DNA of 64,000 nt from Gadus chalcogrammus (GCF_026213295.1 NC_079426.1:14632425-14696424), one strand, 5' to 3'. Counted from the first letter of the stretch, positions 25,221 to 40,309 are shown. Notes: a model not told the origin generated them from the letters alone. Made by a program: numbers and translations.

Positions 25221-25711
25221 CTGGGTTTTGATGCAAAGTTTGAATCAAAGCCACGCAGCAGAGCCTAGTTAGTTGATCAAAACAGCCGACGGCCTAAAGT
25301 CCTACAACAGGAAGCACCTGATCGCGGTCTAAAGGAAGTAGCAGATCCCCCCCACCCCCCCCCCTTTCGGCTCCCCGTAATTTACAAGTGGTACCTGACC
25401 TGCATCCCTAGTACGGGTCTCAATGGCTGAAATTCGAGCCCACCCTCCGAATCCCTGAAGGCCGCCCCCCCGCCACCCTCACCAAACATCTGCTCCCCAT
25501 CACCTTAAGCTAGAGCGCAGACTACCTCAACCCTGGATGAAGCTGAATGGACTGTACAAACGTCTGGCAGAGGAACCTCAGGTGCAGGGTAACACTGTTA
25601 CTTCCCCAGGAATGCCTCCAATGTTTTCGAGACATGGCTGTACGGTTGCAGATTTTGTAGCATATGGTTTTTAACACAGCAGTTGGACACGGCTGTAGAG
25701 TCTGCCCCCCC

Positions 25712-25820
<109 letters not shown>

Positions 25821-26335
25821 ATAATTGTAACGCTCTAATCCCATAATGGACCCGCGGAGCGCAGGGGGGAGTGTACCCCGTCTGGCCCCCAGACAGGCAG
25901 TGGTCTCACTTTGCGGTGGTCTGCTTAGAAAGACCCCTGTGATAGCCCTCTGCATTGAGCTCGGAGTGTCAGTGAAATAAGCACACTCGGAGTCGGATTA
26001 CGCGCGCACACACATATGCTGGAAAAGAAGAGTGGATTTTTGGGTGCATGGCAGCTTGAGTGATGAAGGATTGTGGAGGATCAGGCCAATCTTTGATAAA
26101 ACAACAGTAGTAAGGTTCAGCAAATTACTACAAATCTAATTTAAATCCAAGGTGTATGCTTCTCAAGCAAGACGTTTTTCTCCCTGAATCCCATTTTCAT
26201 GCCGCTGTTTCACATAGTGTCTGTGCAGCAGTATCATACATTGTGTCTGCGAGCTGCATCAACACAGACATATTCAGCTATATCAATAGAATAGAATACT
26301 CATAGACGCAACAGATATGTGTACTTAGGTATGCA

Positions 26336-26475
26336 CACGCACACACACATACACAAGCACACACACACACACACACACACAAACGCACAAACACATGCAC
26401 ACGTACACATACTCACACACAGTTTGAGTATGTGTGTACTAACTTTATCACACACACACACATACTCACACACAG
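26336..26475. repeat. CA-rich cluster with short inverted repeat
   Basis: CA repeats surround CACATACTCA ... TGAGTATGTG (10-bp arms, about 26406-26432). The segment ACACATACTCACACACAGT occurs twice (near 26406 and 26457). Confidence 0.75.
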
Positions 26476-28339
26476 TGTGTGTTTTCCCATTCAGTAGCCA
26501 TATCCCTGGTGTAAGGCATGCAGGGAGTGGCCCGGATACTGTCTCATACAAGATACAATTCACCCATAGATGACAACGCGCAGAAGGGAGACTGAACCAA
26601 TGAGGGGAGCGAGAGAGGGCAAGGGAGAGAGGGAGAGGGAGAAATGTTGCCAAAAAACAAGAATATTTCACCAAAAAAGGGCAGTTTCAGCTCAGAAACC
26701 TTCTCCATTGAATCACATACATTTGGGAGTCGGTGTGAAAAATGTACCATTTATGTACGATGGAATAGTTAACTTGGTTGAATATACAGGCTCATAAGTT
26801 GCCGGAATCTCGGAGGGTAGCCCCTTTGAGCCTGGATTAAAGAGTCTAACCTTTATCCAGTGGCCGTTGTCTAAACATAGAGGTGTGCATAGGATAAAGA
26901 CAGGCAGCTAAAGCCTCCAAACCTAATTTACCTTAATTTGACTCATATTCCACAGAATACTATTACTCATGTTACTCTTAGCAAAGTTCCCATTTGCCAG
27001 ACCATTACAAGCGCCCTGCTTGTGATTACATTCTGGAAGCTTCTGGACTCCCCTGTCCAGAATCTACCACTAGAGGCGAAAGCTGACATTTATGGACCGA
27101 TTTCTGTTTCGTTTTTTGATTTGAGCTCAGCAAGATGCCACAGCTTAAACCGGCCATGTGACAAGGCTGCCTGTGGAACTTAATACTGGTTTAAAATGCA
27201 TGCTTATATCTGGCAGCCTTGATGCCCAAAGCCTCTTTCCAACAAGCAACCCTTTAATGTACGACCTTCCTCCATGCCAAAAACGACCCCATGCCAACAA
27301 ACCAGGCCAGGCCTGGGCAGGCCAGGCTAGGTGGTGAAGCCAAGACAGGCCAGGGCCATTCAGGCATGGAAACAATGAGAGCTGATCCGGACCCAATCTT
27401 GGGGCGCTTCTGACAGGCTTAGCGTCGGGCTTTGATTGAGCACAATAGATTCACAGCGGGTGGAAGGAAAACCGCGGAGCAGGAAACCTGTTTGTGAAAT
27501 CGACCTACTTCATCACGCCCTCGTTCAGCCGAGTGCGAGTTTAAACAACACATCCCTCAGCCATAAACACTTTCGGCAGGGGGTCCGTTCGGTGCGGGAA
27601 GAATCTCTTTGAAACACTCACTACGCTAACGCTAAAATTAGCACCGTAATGATGTTGAATATCAGGCTTTTCAGGTGGAAGTGGATCAAATGTATGCCAG
27701 ATAGGTTCTTATTTTTCTATTGAATTAAATACGACAATTATATTGCAGATTATACTGCTTAATTGAAATTGCATGCCTTACATTAACAGTAATAAAGGAG
27801 TGAAATTGTTTATGGAACCTAGTGAGTTACTTTTCCGCCCACTGTTTTCACCAAGGTTTAAGGCAGATGCCGAAGACATCGACAATGTTTGGCTGTGAGT
27901 CTATCGAGGATCACTTGTTGAATTCCCAACTGTTGAAAGAAACCAGCAAGCTATACGAAACGCATTCACCCCAGTGGCGTTGACAACCTGTTCATTACCA
28001 CACCCTCCATTTAATTGAAATGACAACAAACCTAATGAGAATGAATATGTCACTGCCCTCATCACCTGCACATTACCAGCAAGTGGTTATTCAGCAAGTC
28101 ACAGAGATGGACCAAACAGCTGTTGGCTGCAACTGCATACAACTAAATAATAAAGTGAATCATGAAAATCGTCATCAATCATGTCTCCCATCTGCAGAAT
28201 GTATGGCACACATCAGAACACAACACACGCGACCCGTCCCTGCTGTTCCGACCGAGCCATCTCCAACTCGGCTGTGGCTATAATCCCGTAATATATTGTG
28301 TACATCTTTCACACTGAGACCTCTGCGCCTGAGCCTTAC

Positions 28340-28503
28340 CGCATCGGAGCTGTTGCTCTCTGAGGTGGCGGAGCTGCAGGCCGTGCAGGTGGGTAGGGTA
28401 CCTGCACACGGTGTCGTTCCCCAGCCTCACTGCGTTGGCCCTGGCCCACAGGAGCAGCCACTCCAGCTGGCAGTCACAGTACAGCGTCTCGGAGGCCAGG
28501 TGG
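28340..28503 (-). CDS. adgra2: adgra2 exon 6: LRR C-terminal cap
   Basis: This 164-bp exon starts in phase 2 and ends in phase 1, encoding about residues 169-224. It reads HLASETLYCDCQLEWLLLW, then RANAVRLGNDTVCRYP, then HLREQQLRC. The CDC-x-L-x-W-L-x-x-W core and the later cysteines are the LRRCT cap. Human ADGRA2 has LTCDCHLRWLLPW at the same place. The acceptor is CCCTGCAG and the donor GTAAGG. There is an NDT sequon. The leftover G joins the first two bases of exon 7 to give Asp, matching the Glu-Gly-Ala or Asp-Gly-Ala junction of the family. Confidence 0.9.
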
Positions 28504-28710
28504 CTGCAGGGAGGAACGCCAGATTAACAATCCCAATCCCCAACGCGTGCGTGGCCTGGTAATTAATCGAGACACATCTCCCCCTTCCCTTCCCCCTGTT
28601 TGACTCTCCCTTTACTTTTACTTTGTTAATGGGGGGCATCTGAGGCAACTTAGGTTTTTGTGTTTGGAAGCATTGTCCTGAATTGGTGTGCATTTTTTAG
28701 TGTGTGTGTG

Positions 28711-28888
<178 letters not shown>

Positions 28889-29161
28889 CGTATGCGTGCG
28901 CGTGCAGCTGACTGTGTTATAAATTGTGGTTGGTCGTTGTGCATAAATAGGTTTGTTTGTGTGAAGAGTCGTTTATTTAAGCACCTGTCCTGAGGACATT
29001 AGTCACCTGAATCACACTTGTAGATTATAATGGGAGTCATTTATCAAAATGTATTTATTCTGGCTTAATTCATCTATTTTACACTCTTCTTATCATTCAT
29101 TCTCATTAACCTCAGGCTGTGATGCTGTGCACTGTGTTGTTGTTTTTTTGTGTGGACTGTG

Positions 29162-29390
<229 letters not shown>

Positions 29391-29519
29391 ATACATATAT
29401 AGGGATAAAGGGATGTCTGCAGGGATGCATACATGATGCAATGTTCTTTATTATTTCTTTGATGAACAAATCCAATCTGATCTCCGGTGGAAGCCAGGTA
29501 TTGAGTGTGTTTGCCTTAC

Positions 29520-29591
29520 AGCACTTTGAGAGCAGCCAGGTGAGAGAACAGCCCCACGGTCAGCGTGGAAAAAATATTTCCAGATAGATTC
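29520..29591 (-). CDS. adgra2: adgra2 exon 5: leucine-rich repeat 4
   Basis: This 72-bp, phase 2-2 exon encodes residues 145-169: NLSGNIFSTLTVGLF then SHLAALKVL. Human ADGRA2 reads NISGNIFSSLQPGVF at this place, followed by ...ALKVV. The acceptor is CTCAAAACAG and the donor GTAAGG. The exon is easy to miss because it is short and its own frame is blocked by stops just outside it. I placed it by looking for the fourth repeat needed between exon 4 and the LRR C-cap. Confidence 0.88.
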
Positions 29592-29807
29592 CTGTTTTGA
29601 GACAACACACACATGAATACATGCATACGAAAGAAAGCTCAAAATCGAAGAAACCGTGGCAGGAAAAATGAAAAGCACGTTTCATCCCTGGGTCTTGTCC
29701 CGGCAGTGTTATCTAAAGTAAACATCATATTTTGTTTTGCTAAGCAGCGTGCAAACGGAGCATACAGCTACAGCACGCTATGTGTTTTCAATTCATGGCT
29801 CACTCAC

Positions 29808-29879
29808 AGTTTGGAGAGGGCTCCCAGGTCTAGGAACATCTCGGCGGAGAGGCAGCCGATCCTGTTGTTGGAGAGGTCC
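29808..29879 (-). CDS. adgra2: adgra2 exon 4: leucine-rich repeat 3
   Basis: This 72-bp, phase 2-2 exon encodes residues 121-145: DLSNNRIGCLSAEMF then LDLGALSKL. The motif NNRIGCL is shared by ADGRA2 and ADGRA3, including the mid-repeat Cys. The acceptor is CCTTATAG and the donor GTGAGT. The next exon is only 216 bp away. Exons 4 and 5 together lie between the two arms of an inverted duplication (28711-28886 and 30321-30513). Confidence 0.9.
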
Positions 29880-30318
29880 CTATAAGGACATGAGGAAAAG
29901 GGGGCAAACTTTAACCTCACTCTCCTGGAGACAAATGCACTACAGGCCTCGCATCACTGCTCAAAACTTGCTAGTTAAACAGGGCTGTGGAATAACTGAG
30001 AACGCGGTGCGAGTACGCGTTGTGTAAAGTGTGCGCACACAGGGACACGCGCGTGCATGCTGGTGTTAATTGTGTTTGTCCTGCAGGCTTACATGCATTT
30101 ACATTGAATGTTTTGTTTTATTTATAATTAGAGTGGAAGAGGGCTCCTCGGCATGAGAGAGAGAGCTGGAGGGCGAGAGACATGCCCCTGGAACAACCCG
30201 CACAGAGCACTTCACCAGCTGTGCTAGTGGTACTGCTACACGTGGGTCACGTTTGTTTACCCACCCCTAACGCCCAGGATATCAACTGTGGCCTTTCATG
30301 ACCTTTTAACCTATACAA

Positions 30319-30513
<195 letters not shown>

Positions 30514-30517
30514 GATG

Positions 30518-30518
<1 letters not shown>

Positions 30519-30577
<59 letters not shown>
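30519..30577. repeat. (CA)n microsatellite
   Basis: Uninterrupted CA directly next to the right arm of the inverted duplication. Confidence 0.95.
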
Positions 30578-30582
<5 letters not shown>

Positions 30583-30768
30583 CCACACTCAGATGCTGCA
30601 GCATGCAGGCGAGAGGCTGCAGAGCGCTGTGGCATTCTGAGGCTGCGCTGTGTAATCACAGCCACGCCACAGCAGCTGGGGGGAAATAAGCAGAGCACTC
30701 GAGTAATCATCAGTTTGGGAGCACTTAAATTAGCACTCTGCTGCTCCCAGAGAGCCCTGGCACCGGTG

Positions 30769-30770
<2 letters not shown>

Positions 30771-30818
<48 letters not shown>

Positions 30819-30886
30819 AACACACACACACAACCAGCCCCACGCACACAAGTTTGAGCAAACACACAAACATACTCCGAAAAATT

Positions 30887-30932
<46 letters not shown>
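30771..30932. repeat. Two (CA)n arrays
   Basis: CA at 30771-30815 and 30889-30932, separated by CA-rich degenerate sequence. Confidence 0.9.
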
Positions 30933-30934
<2 letters not shown>

Positions 30935-31468
30935 AATGCTAACTCACTGGCTGCACCCCGGCCAGCCCTTAAACCCACTAACCAAACCTATCAGGGGTGC
31001 AATCATGTCCCTGCGTGCTGCAGCCTATATCCAGAGAGCCTGAATACGTGTGCTGGTGCGGAAAATTACCAACGTATAAGGTCAACCTTAAAATAACGCT
31101 TGCTTTCTACTCCAGCCAAAATACATTAAGGGGTCTATGAAGTGATCGATCTTATTTGGGCCCTACCGCTCGTAGCATTTTATTCTCCTGACGTTACAGC
31201 GGAGCAAAACTAGTTCTGGCTCCGAGGTTGAAGTCTCTTAACTTGTACTCCACCATCTGGACAATGTGATTAGAGACCACTGAAACCCTCCCTCTGACCC
31301 ACGTTACAGCGGAAAAGGGAACACGTGGAAGTGCAGTGGCAGAGTCCTGGTTCCTCGTCTCCCTCCTAATCCAGTACCAGTGTTGAACAACATCGGCTGG
31401 CGGAGCGGGCCTCAGCTACTCCCCTTGTCGCCCTGAGTAGGCTGTCACAGTCGTTTCAGAGTACTTAC

Positions 31469-31540
31469 AGTTTCTTCAAAGCCACTAGACCTCGGAAAGC
31501 CCCCGGCTCCACTGTGCTTATCAAATTATTCCTCAAGTCC
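31469..31540 (-). CDS. adgra2: adgra2 exon 3: leucine-rich repeat 2
   Basis: This 72-bp, phase 2-2 exon encodes residues 97-121: DLRNNLISTVEPGAF then RGLVALKKL. The segment ISTV-x-PGAF is closer to human ADGRA2 (ISTVQPGAF) than to ADGRA3 (ISSIDPGAF), which is one of the reasons for the adgra2 call. The acceptor is CTCCTCCAG and the donor GTAAGT, both near consensus. A GGA/GAA-rich purine tract on the plus strand (31546-31590) becomes the pyrimidine tract of this acceptor on the coding strand. Confidence 0.9.
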
Positions 31541-33611
31541 CTGGAGGAGAAGGAGGAGGAGGAGGAAGAGGAGGAGAGAGAGGGAGACATGGAGAGAGAG
31601 CAGCGTTAGTAATGCAACATCACCGACAACCCCCTCTATGTAACTATCTATCTATCTTTTAAAGTGTCGCCCCTCTTTGCTCAGAGTGAGGCGGCGGTCC
31701 GACGCCCCCCCGCCCGGAGAGAGGGGGGGGGTCAGCCGGGGGCTCGCTCTCTCCGACCGCGAGGGTGGGATGGGGGTGAGACGGGCCACGGGCGCCGAGC
31801 GGTCGAGGTCAAAACAACGTGACGCAAACCAAAGGGTGCGTGGGCCATGTGCACACGCACACGCAGTCCAACGCTGCCTGGGGCCCGAGGAAACACGGCC
31901 ATTAACGACAAGTCTCCTCCAGGACAATGCACATGGACGTCTGCATCCCTCGCATGACAAGTCCATCAAAAGAGGATGTTCAGTGAGGGGTCTGTTGTGA
32001 AGTGGGTCGGATTAGACGGATCAGATCCCGTGTGAAATGTGTGGTTAACAATGTTCGCGACAGTTGAGATCTGTGTCACCGAATCCGACCTGAAATATTG
32101 CCTAAAACTTGCCGCACCGGGCAGTGTACTTATAGCAGATATGGGCATCATCTACGTTTTCATATCAATGCAATCACAATAAGCTGGAGTAGCAATTCAC
32201 CGACGATAAGATCTGTTATTTCATTGGTGGAGGGGGGACCACCTGTCAGCTGCTCAGCCAGGGGCTCGGCCCATCAAGCGAGTGGGGACACTTCCTCAGA
32301 TTGTGTGCCTGGTTTCCTCTTTTAACTCGTGGCTTGTAGGGAGTGTGATAAGAATCAGAGGAGGCTTTTCGTTTCCTCTCTGTGGAAACGTGAGGAACAC
32401 AATAACAGAACGCCCGACAAGCTCCCCAATAGGTTTAGCAGTCAGATTCAGGACACATTACAGAGAGAAATGAGGGCCGGGGGGACATTGTAAAACATGG
32501 TCAGAATGAGTAATGAGGAAAATACAGTAGCGAACAATTTATTCTTTGGAGAGTAACTAAGCGGCTGAACTCTTGACGCTAATTCATCGGTTTGCCAAAG
32601 CAAAACAAGCTTAAACAAGACAAACATCAAGAGACACAAACGCGATAGGCCTCGGAGAAAACAACAATGAAAAGACTCCCCGGTAGGGGTGGCAAAACTA
32701 GTGTGTCAACATGGCTGTGATTGTAGTCAGAGGCCATCGTGCTCGACGGCTGCTGACTGTAACTAAGGATCATTCTGGGGGAAATTAGCATCACTTACAC
32801 AGGGAAGAAGATGAGCCATTATTTTTATAAGGCAGATGAATTACTCCTGTGTGGCGCCTAATGATCTGTGTCTCTATAAATTGTCAGGCCCACGGTTGAG
32901 GCACACTTTGTCTGCACCATTAGGCCTCCTTAAAGCACGGCTCCTCAAACTACCTCTTTCAAATACTTTTAATATGCAATCTTTAAAGGAACTTAAGTAA
33001 ATCGGTTGTCACCAGGTTGTGATTTAGTGCGCATACAATAAATAAAATAAGGTTTATATACTCTTGGCTCATAATGGGAAAAATAACGTATGAAAAAAAG
33101 ATATAAAAAGGTGAATCAGTGGCACAGATCTATTTTAAACTCTCGCGCTTGAGGTCGTTAAAACATCTGCAGTGTTTGCGGCAAATCTGTCAATCATAAA
33201 ATAAGGTTACTGCTTTATAAAAATTACATTTTATGATTGAATTATTTTACACAAACCCGAACTGAGGCAAATAGTACACACACGAAAATGTAACTTAAAC
33301 TAAAGTTGCTGGTAATTGTTTTTTGTAATACCTTTGATTAGTACTCGAAATTAACTGCCACTAAACCTTGAACCAAACTCAATCCTCCCAGTCCTAACAC
33401 AACTTGGCTCTAAATTGTCCTCATGATAATGATCCCTCATCATGCATTCGTCAGGCACATCACACTGGATTCCTGTGCCACGCGTGTAGCGTGTATTATC
33501 AGTTCCTCCATACGTTCATTCACACTGACAAAAAAAAATACCCAATTAATTGAGCCGGAGAAGCTGGCTTATTCTGTGACGCCATGACCTCCTTATCCAG
33601 ACAGGTCTTCT

Positions 33612-33634
33612 CCCCCCCCCCCCCCCCCCCCCCC
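33612..33634. repeat. Poly-C run
   Basis: About 22 consecutive C. Confidence 0.9.
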
Positions 33635-33861
33635 GCCAAGGCATCTCCTATCTCTGCCCCCGGTCCACATGGTTCTTTGGTTATCCACACAATGTTGGGG
33701 CAGCGAGGTCGTCTGTGGGGCTGACGGCCTTACGGTCCATCCCTTCATCCCAAGCTGCTTCGTGACCCACAGCTTGGCTCTACATACAGCCAGTACTTCA
33801 GCAACGTGAAGAGTGAGCCTTGCTCCCCCTCTCTCTTGCTCTCTGCTTTCTTGCGTGGGGA

Positions 33862-33893
<32 letters not shown>

Positions 33894-33906
33894 CTATGTC
33901 TATGTG

Positions 33907-34022
<116 letters not shown>

Positions 34023-35027
34023 AGATTGTGTGCGTGTGTGCGAGATTGTGTGTGGGTGTGTGAGATTGTGCGTGCGTGTGTGTGGGAGGCGGGCAGCAGG
34101 GGTCAACTCGCCGTGATTTCAGAGATAAGGAAACATGCTACTGTTGAAGATTTATGAACGGGTCGTGTGTCTAACCCCGGCTGTTTTTTTGCATCAAAAC
34201 AGCAAAACAGTTGAACTCAACCCTCCAGCGGCGTTTGAGGAAAGGGGGTGAAAATATAATAGAAATCGCCCCGTCGACACTTTTTTCTCACTTTCAGTTT
34301 GGACTCCAATTTATCACAAGCCACTTTATAAAATGCAATAAAGTATCATATCACAAACACTGGAACCCCAGTATGTGTTGTCTACACCAGAAGGCATTGG
34401 CGTCTTCATGACACCACAGGAAGTTCAGGACACCCCCTCCAAGAAATCAGTCTGTGTCCCTTTATCCTGCTCTACTGCAGGTTCACCCAGCTAGATACAG
34501 GCGCTAGCTACAAGCCTTCCTGTGAACGCCATATAGCTTTGCACTATAGTTGCCGTCCACGGTTTTATTCACGATTGGCACATCTTGTTTGCCTCCTTGC
34601 CTCCTCTCCTTGAAGCAGCTGCGACCTCTTTCACCTTACTGAACCCCCCTCCCAGAAGTCAGGGTACACACACGTTCAGAGCCGAGAGTCTGCCGTGACT
34701 CGGGAACATCTTCAGTGAGAACGAGTGTTTAGTCTAAGGGGGCCCTGATGGGTCGGAGTTAGGCAGTTGGACAAATTGAGCCAGTGTTGGAAATCATTAA
34801 ATAAAGTGTGGCCGTGTGCGTCCCAGCTGGCTGTGCGTTATGAATCTGAAACGCTTGGATAGTGGCTCAAGCTAATGCTTCTGGTGTTTTCTCGGGGCCT
34901 GGCTGGCCTTTATTGTTCGATGATTGGCAGGAGAGGAGGAAGGCAGGATGGAAGCTCTCTAGAATAAATAAGTCTTCCTGTTTCCTGAGAGCACGGCTGT
35001 TTCTGCCTCTGGTCAAGAGGTCTCCCG

Positions 35028-35198
<171 letters not shown>

Positions 35199-35559
35199 GC
35201 GCGCTCACACACACAGAGCTGATAGCCACCTTTGGTAGAGAGAACAAAATGATGGTTGCATAAACAGAGAAAGCAAGCAGCTGGAGCAGCTCGTATGAGA
35301 CAAAATGTTTAAACATCCAACGCTCTATCCTCCATTGGACTGAAGTGTTTGAAGAATGAGAGTGAGGCCGTGGTCTAAACTAGATGGTCCAAACACAGCG
35401 TTTAAAATGCTACTGAAAATCATGCCTCCCCTCAATTAATTTCAACCGCACTGTTGTGTGTATGAGAGAGAGCTCCACTTCCTGAAGCCACTGGATATCA
35501 GCACCGCTCACCGCACCGCACTAATGGCTAGATTTATCTTCAGGCTCTGTTCTATTATA

Positions 35560-35692
<133 letters not shown>

Positions 35693-36138
35693 ATCCCCAC
35701 CCCCCCCTAGCAATCAGTGAAAATAACTTTGTTTTATTCAATCATACATTGGATTTGATTATATAAAATCCCATTATATTGAAGACCCTTAATATATCTA
35801 ACAACTGTCAAAAGACCCTCTCATGAGGGCATGCAACACACGAACCAATGACAATGCAGCAAGCATGCACACAACGGCGAATCAGATAACGAATTAGGGT
35901 TTTGGCCAATCGTGCAACGGACTCGTGCAAAGGATTTTCGAGTGACTACGTGTGCACAGGAGATAATGGGTTGCTGTGTTGGTCAATGCCTCTTAGCATG
36001 TGGTCCTACTATGATTGCTCACAAACCGTTGTAGCAGTGAATTAGAATAGCCCTTGTTATGTGGATCGCTGCCGGCCTGCTCACACACACGACCCTATAG
36101 AGCAAATATTGAGGTCGAAGCAATGAGGACACATACAG

Positions 36139-36162
36139 CGCCCCCCCCCCCCCCCCCCCCCC
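36139..36162. repeat. Poly-C run
   Basis: About 23 consecutive C. Confidence 0.9.
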
Positions 36163-36545
36163 ACATGTCTCCCCCGTCTCCCCAATTATCATGTTGAGCG
36201 GAGAAAGAAAGCCATGGAGAGTGAGAAAGAGTGAGGGAGAACAAGACATAAAGATATGGAGAGGAGTGAGGGAGAGGAGAAAATGGAGAGAGGGAAGACG
36301 GTAGAGGGCCATAGACGGAGAAGGGGGAGAGAGAGAGGGAGATGAAGCAGAAAGGGACAGTGACTAATGAGTGCCCTCCAGCTGCCTGCGGTGGCAGGTT
36401 AGGGACTCCCGAATATAGTTGCCCCTCTTCCCAACCCCACCCACTGAGCTCCCTCACGGTGCGAACCCTTTCCTCCTGCACGCCTCTGTGCACCGCACTG
36501 TCAAGTCCGCCGGCCCTGCACCACCGCTACCACCGCCGGCTGCCT

Positions 36546-36576
36546 CCTCCACCACCACCACCACCACCACCACCAG
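36546..36576. repeat. (CCA)n trinucleotide tract
   Basis: About ten CCA units. Confidence 0.9.
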
Positions 36577-36697
36577 ACTGAAAATCTACAACGAGTAAAT
36601 AATTAAAATCCCACTCTGCGAGGCCACGTCGTCTCACAGCAGATCTAATGACGCCATCCCCCCCCCCCACGAAGAAAGCCCTCCCCGGGAAGCCCTT

Positions 36698-36824
<127 letters not shown>

Positions 36825-36959
36825 ATTGGGAGGTGTTCACAGGGCTCCACTGAGATATGGAGAGAGCAAACAGTCATCACGATGCTGGAGATGAGGCGCC
36901 GGCTGGATTGTAAATAAAACTGCAGAACTTGTTGAAAAGCCTCCCGGGGGCGCCAGGAG

Positions 36960-37011
36960 GAGGGAGCGGGAGAGAGGAGGCAGGGGGGGAGAGAGAGGGA
37001 GGGGGGGGGGG

Positions 37012-37075
<64 letters not shown>

Positions 37076-37320
37076 ACTGGGAGAGTGTGAGGACGTAGGG
37101 TGGGGAGAAAGACAGAGACAGAAAGAGGAAGAGAAAGAGAAGAGAAAGAGAGAATGTGGTATGAGAGAGAGAGAGAATGTGGGGAGAGAGAAAGAGAGCA
37201 AGTATGTGGGAAGAGAAAGCGATCAAATGTGGGGAGAGAGAGCTTGAGACACAGACAGAGGGAGAGAGTGAGGATGTAGGCTGGGGGGAGAGAGCGAGAG
37301 AGAGAGAGACAGAGAGAAAG
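36960..37320. repeat. GA-rich purine domain with (GA)n core
   Basis: A GA array (37014-37072) lies inside a longer purine stretch. A degenerate AGAGAGAGAATGTGG-GGAGAGAG unit recurs at 37150, 37175, 37203, 37228 and 37270. The minus-strand Ser/Leu-rich frames over it are artefacts. Confidence 0.85.
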
Positions 37321-37690
37321 AGCATGCGGGCCGGGGGAGGAATAGCATGTGGATGGGGAGTTAAGGGGAGATGGGGGGGGGGGGGGGTTAGACAGCGTAT
37401 GTCCAATTAAACAGTAGGGAGTGTGTACACGTCGTGACGGGGGCTTGTGTGGCTGCCTGCCGTTGTGTCAGGAAGCATCCCCCCTCCCCGTGTGTGTGAG
37501 TGTGTGTGCGTGGTTTCTTCGGCTCCCTACAGAAGTGCTACATGCATACATACTTGGGGGATACATACTTCACGACGACGACAACGTATGAATCATTTAT
37601 CATTTAGCCCGCCACCGCAGCGATCGCACAGCTTACTCGCACGACGCTAAATGGGCGAGTCAGCTAGCTTTCTAATCCCTGCATCGATAT

Positions 37691-37716
37691 GGGGGGGGGG
37701 GGGGGGGGGGGGGGGG
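37691..37716. repeat. Poly-G run
   Basis: About 26 consecutive G, the longest mononucleotide run seen. Confidence 0.9.
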
Positions 37717-40309
37717 CGGTAAAGGGGGTGCTAATTTAATTTTGAACCGTCTAGATCCAGACATGTGTCTCCTGTTAAAGGATGTAGCGGTACAACTTTC
37801 ACTGCTCCAACCCACAAAACACAGTCTCGCTGCTCACTGTGTGCCTGTTTGGACTGCTCACTGAAAGCAGAGAAGAACATGGAGTTAACCCGTACCGTTG
37901 CTCATGTTGTGCACAAGCTTGGCTTTGCCTGTTCTCCTACCAATCGTGGCACTCCTCAAGCCCGTCATGTTGACTGTGTGAATATAGTTGTGTGCAGAAC
38001 ATCTCCCCACACCAATACACTTCCCCATCCCCAGAGATCTGCCGTTCAAATAACCTCGGTTTCGCCTTAAGCCAGTCATAATCAGTTTATTTGTGTCCAT
38101 GTAAGCCCACTCATTGTTCCTCGGCCAGCCTACTTCAAAAGAGAGGGGGCACCATGGGGGTGTTTCTGATTTGCATATTCATACATCCGCTTACCAAAGA
38201 AGGGTAGAGTGCAAAGATGCTGCCAAGACATTTTCTGTCATGTTTTTCAAATATGTCTGGAGTGCGTGGGGGGGTTGAAGAGAGGATCTGAATCCTAACG
38301 CCACAACATCAACACCAGCGCCAAACATTTCACATACAGGGGGATATTATGAAAAGTCTTGACCGGCGAGTGGTCTGTTGGATCGGGATTTGTGAAGAAT
38401 GATAAAGACGCGGATTGTTGTGTGAATACAACAACATTGTTAAGCATGCTTTAAAGCAAAGCAAACAAGTTACTGCTGAAAAATAGACAGAAAACTGAAT
38501 GTTGCGGACTGAAAGGAGATATCTGAGGTTGACTGAAGCTTGTCCAAAGTCATTGATAGCAACTTTGACTTGAAGATGAGTGTGTTGAATTGTGTGACAT
38601 CTAGTGGAACGGACATGGCAGAAATGGAATATAATGTTCATAAATGAGTTCTAATTGGTTTATAATCCCATGAAAATAAGAATCATTGTGATTTCATTAC
38701 CTTAGATGTACCCCTTTACATCTACGTAGGGAGTGGGTCCTCTCCATGTAGCCTACCATGTTGCAGCACCATATTCTACAGTAGCCCTTTCAATTTGTGA
38801 TACTATTATAGTATGGTTGTTCTGTAGTAGCGTTATAATGAACAATGTTCTATAAGAAATGCACACCATAGTGTCAATCACAAGTGTCCTCGATGACGAC
38901 GGGTGGGGTTTCAAAACTTTTTTTTTTTGTTTAAATCAAAGTTCATTTGAATGATCCGATATCGGTTCATAAAATCATGTGAACAATCTTATTTAAACTG
39001 TATGTTAAAGTATTTATAATCTTAAGGAAATTTTAGTGCCCTTATGGACAGGAGAGTGAAGAGACAGAAAAGCAGTTTGGAGCGAGGGAAAGACATACTT
39101 GCTAATGCTTTCATGGTGAGCACTAGCAGGTTGAGCCACAGAGACGGCCCAGAGATCTATCTTTTAATGTATGCCTTTTCCTGTGGATTCTTGAAGCTTG
39201 TCGTTAGTCCCAGGTGGCCACCATTTGGGAACAACACTATACTGTGTTGACTGCTGTATTGTGTACTGTGTGTATTGTTAAATAAAAACTACATTTATTT
39301 TACTGCTTTGGGGTCAATTGTGCACCAAGTTAGATTGTTCCTTGTACAATTTACAGCATCTCTGGGCACCACTTTCATATATACGAGCAATATGCGTAGC
39401 TGTAATTGTAAGTTGTTGTAACTATCCCTAATTGAATTGATATTGAATCCAATAGAATTTAATTTATTCAGGGAAATCAGTGGCCGAAAGCCGAAAGGAT
39501 GCAATCATTCTGGAAGTAAGTACTGGCCCCTTACACAATACAGGCCAGTACTATGGACCTAGCTTCTCCTAGGTCGATGGCAATGGAGGGCTGAGGCGTT
39601 GTATTTAGTTGGTTTCAAATTGCAACCTCACCGCTAGATCCCACATCATTCTACAAACTGCAGCTTACAGCAGCGAGGACCAAATTAAGATCAAATTCCT
39701 TTTCTTTCATGACATGTTATATAACAATTGACTTAAAATGCATTCTTATGTGTTCTGAAATTGAGCCACCCCAAATAAATCGATAGCTCCTGAAATGACT
39801 CCATTATACAGTGGAATACCCTCTGCTTCTCAGTAACCCCTGGTGACCACTGAGCATTCCTGGTGTGAACATTATACTAATCATGATGTTAGGGCCAGAA
39901 CACTTACCTCATATAAAGTGTGCTTAACATTCCTCTTGTTTACATCTCAACATTCACATTACACATTCCAGTGCCTTATTTTTCATCGATTGCATACGGA
40001 TAGTAAACAAACACAACATTGACTATTGTCTTACCCTCACCTTGAAGCAAATTGATCGTTGGGCAAAAGCCTCAGACAAGGTCAAGACAGCTGTTTCTAC
40101 AGAGAAGCAGAAGGGACCTTGAAACTTTGACGATTCGAATCTTCGATGGGAAGACATGGAGTTGAATTTAATGTCTCCTGCGTATCACTACCTTGCGGAG
40201 GTTCTGTTCCGATGTGAACAGGCGATAACCAATGATAAGCTGGAAGATGATAATGGAAGATATTTATAATATATAACAGTAGGCCATCTCCGCCTTAGTT
40301 TATCATTTT

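Noticed and set aside
31652..32000. Overlapping open frames on both strands in a GC-rich patch
   Set aside because: The GC-rich patch lacks stops by composition; no domain or splice signals fit adgra2.
37765..38070. 101-codon plus-strand open frame with several Cys
   Set aside because: No recognisable domain, no splice context, composition like the surrounding non-coding DNA.
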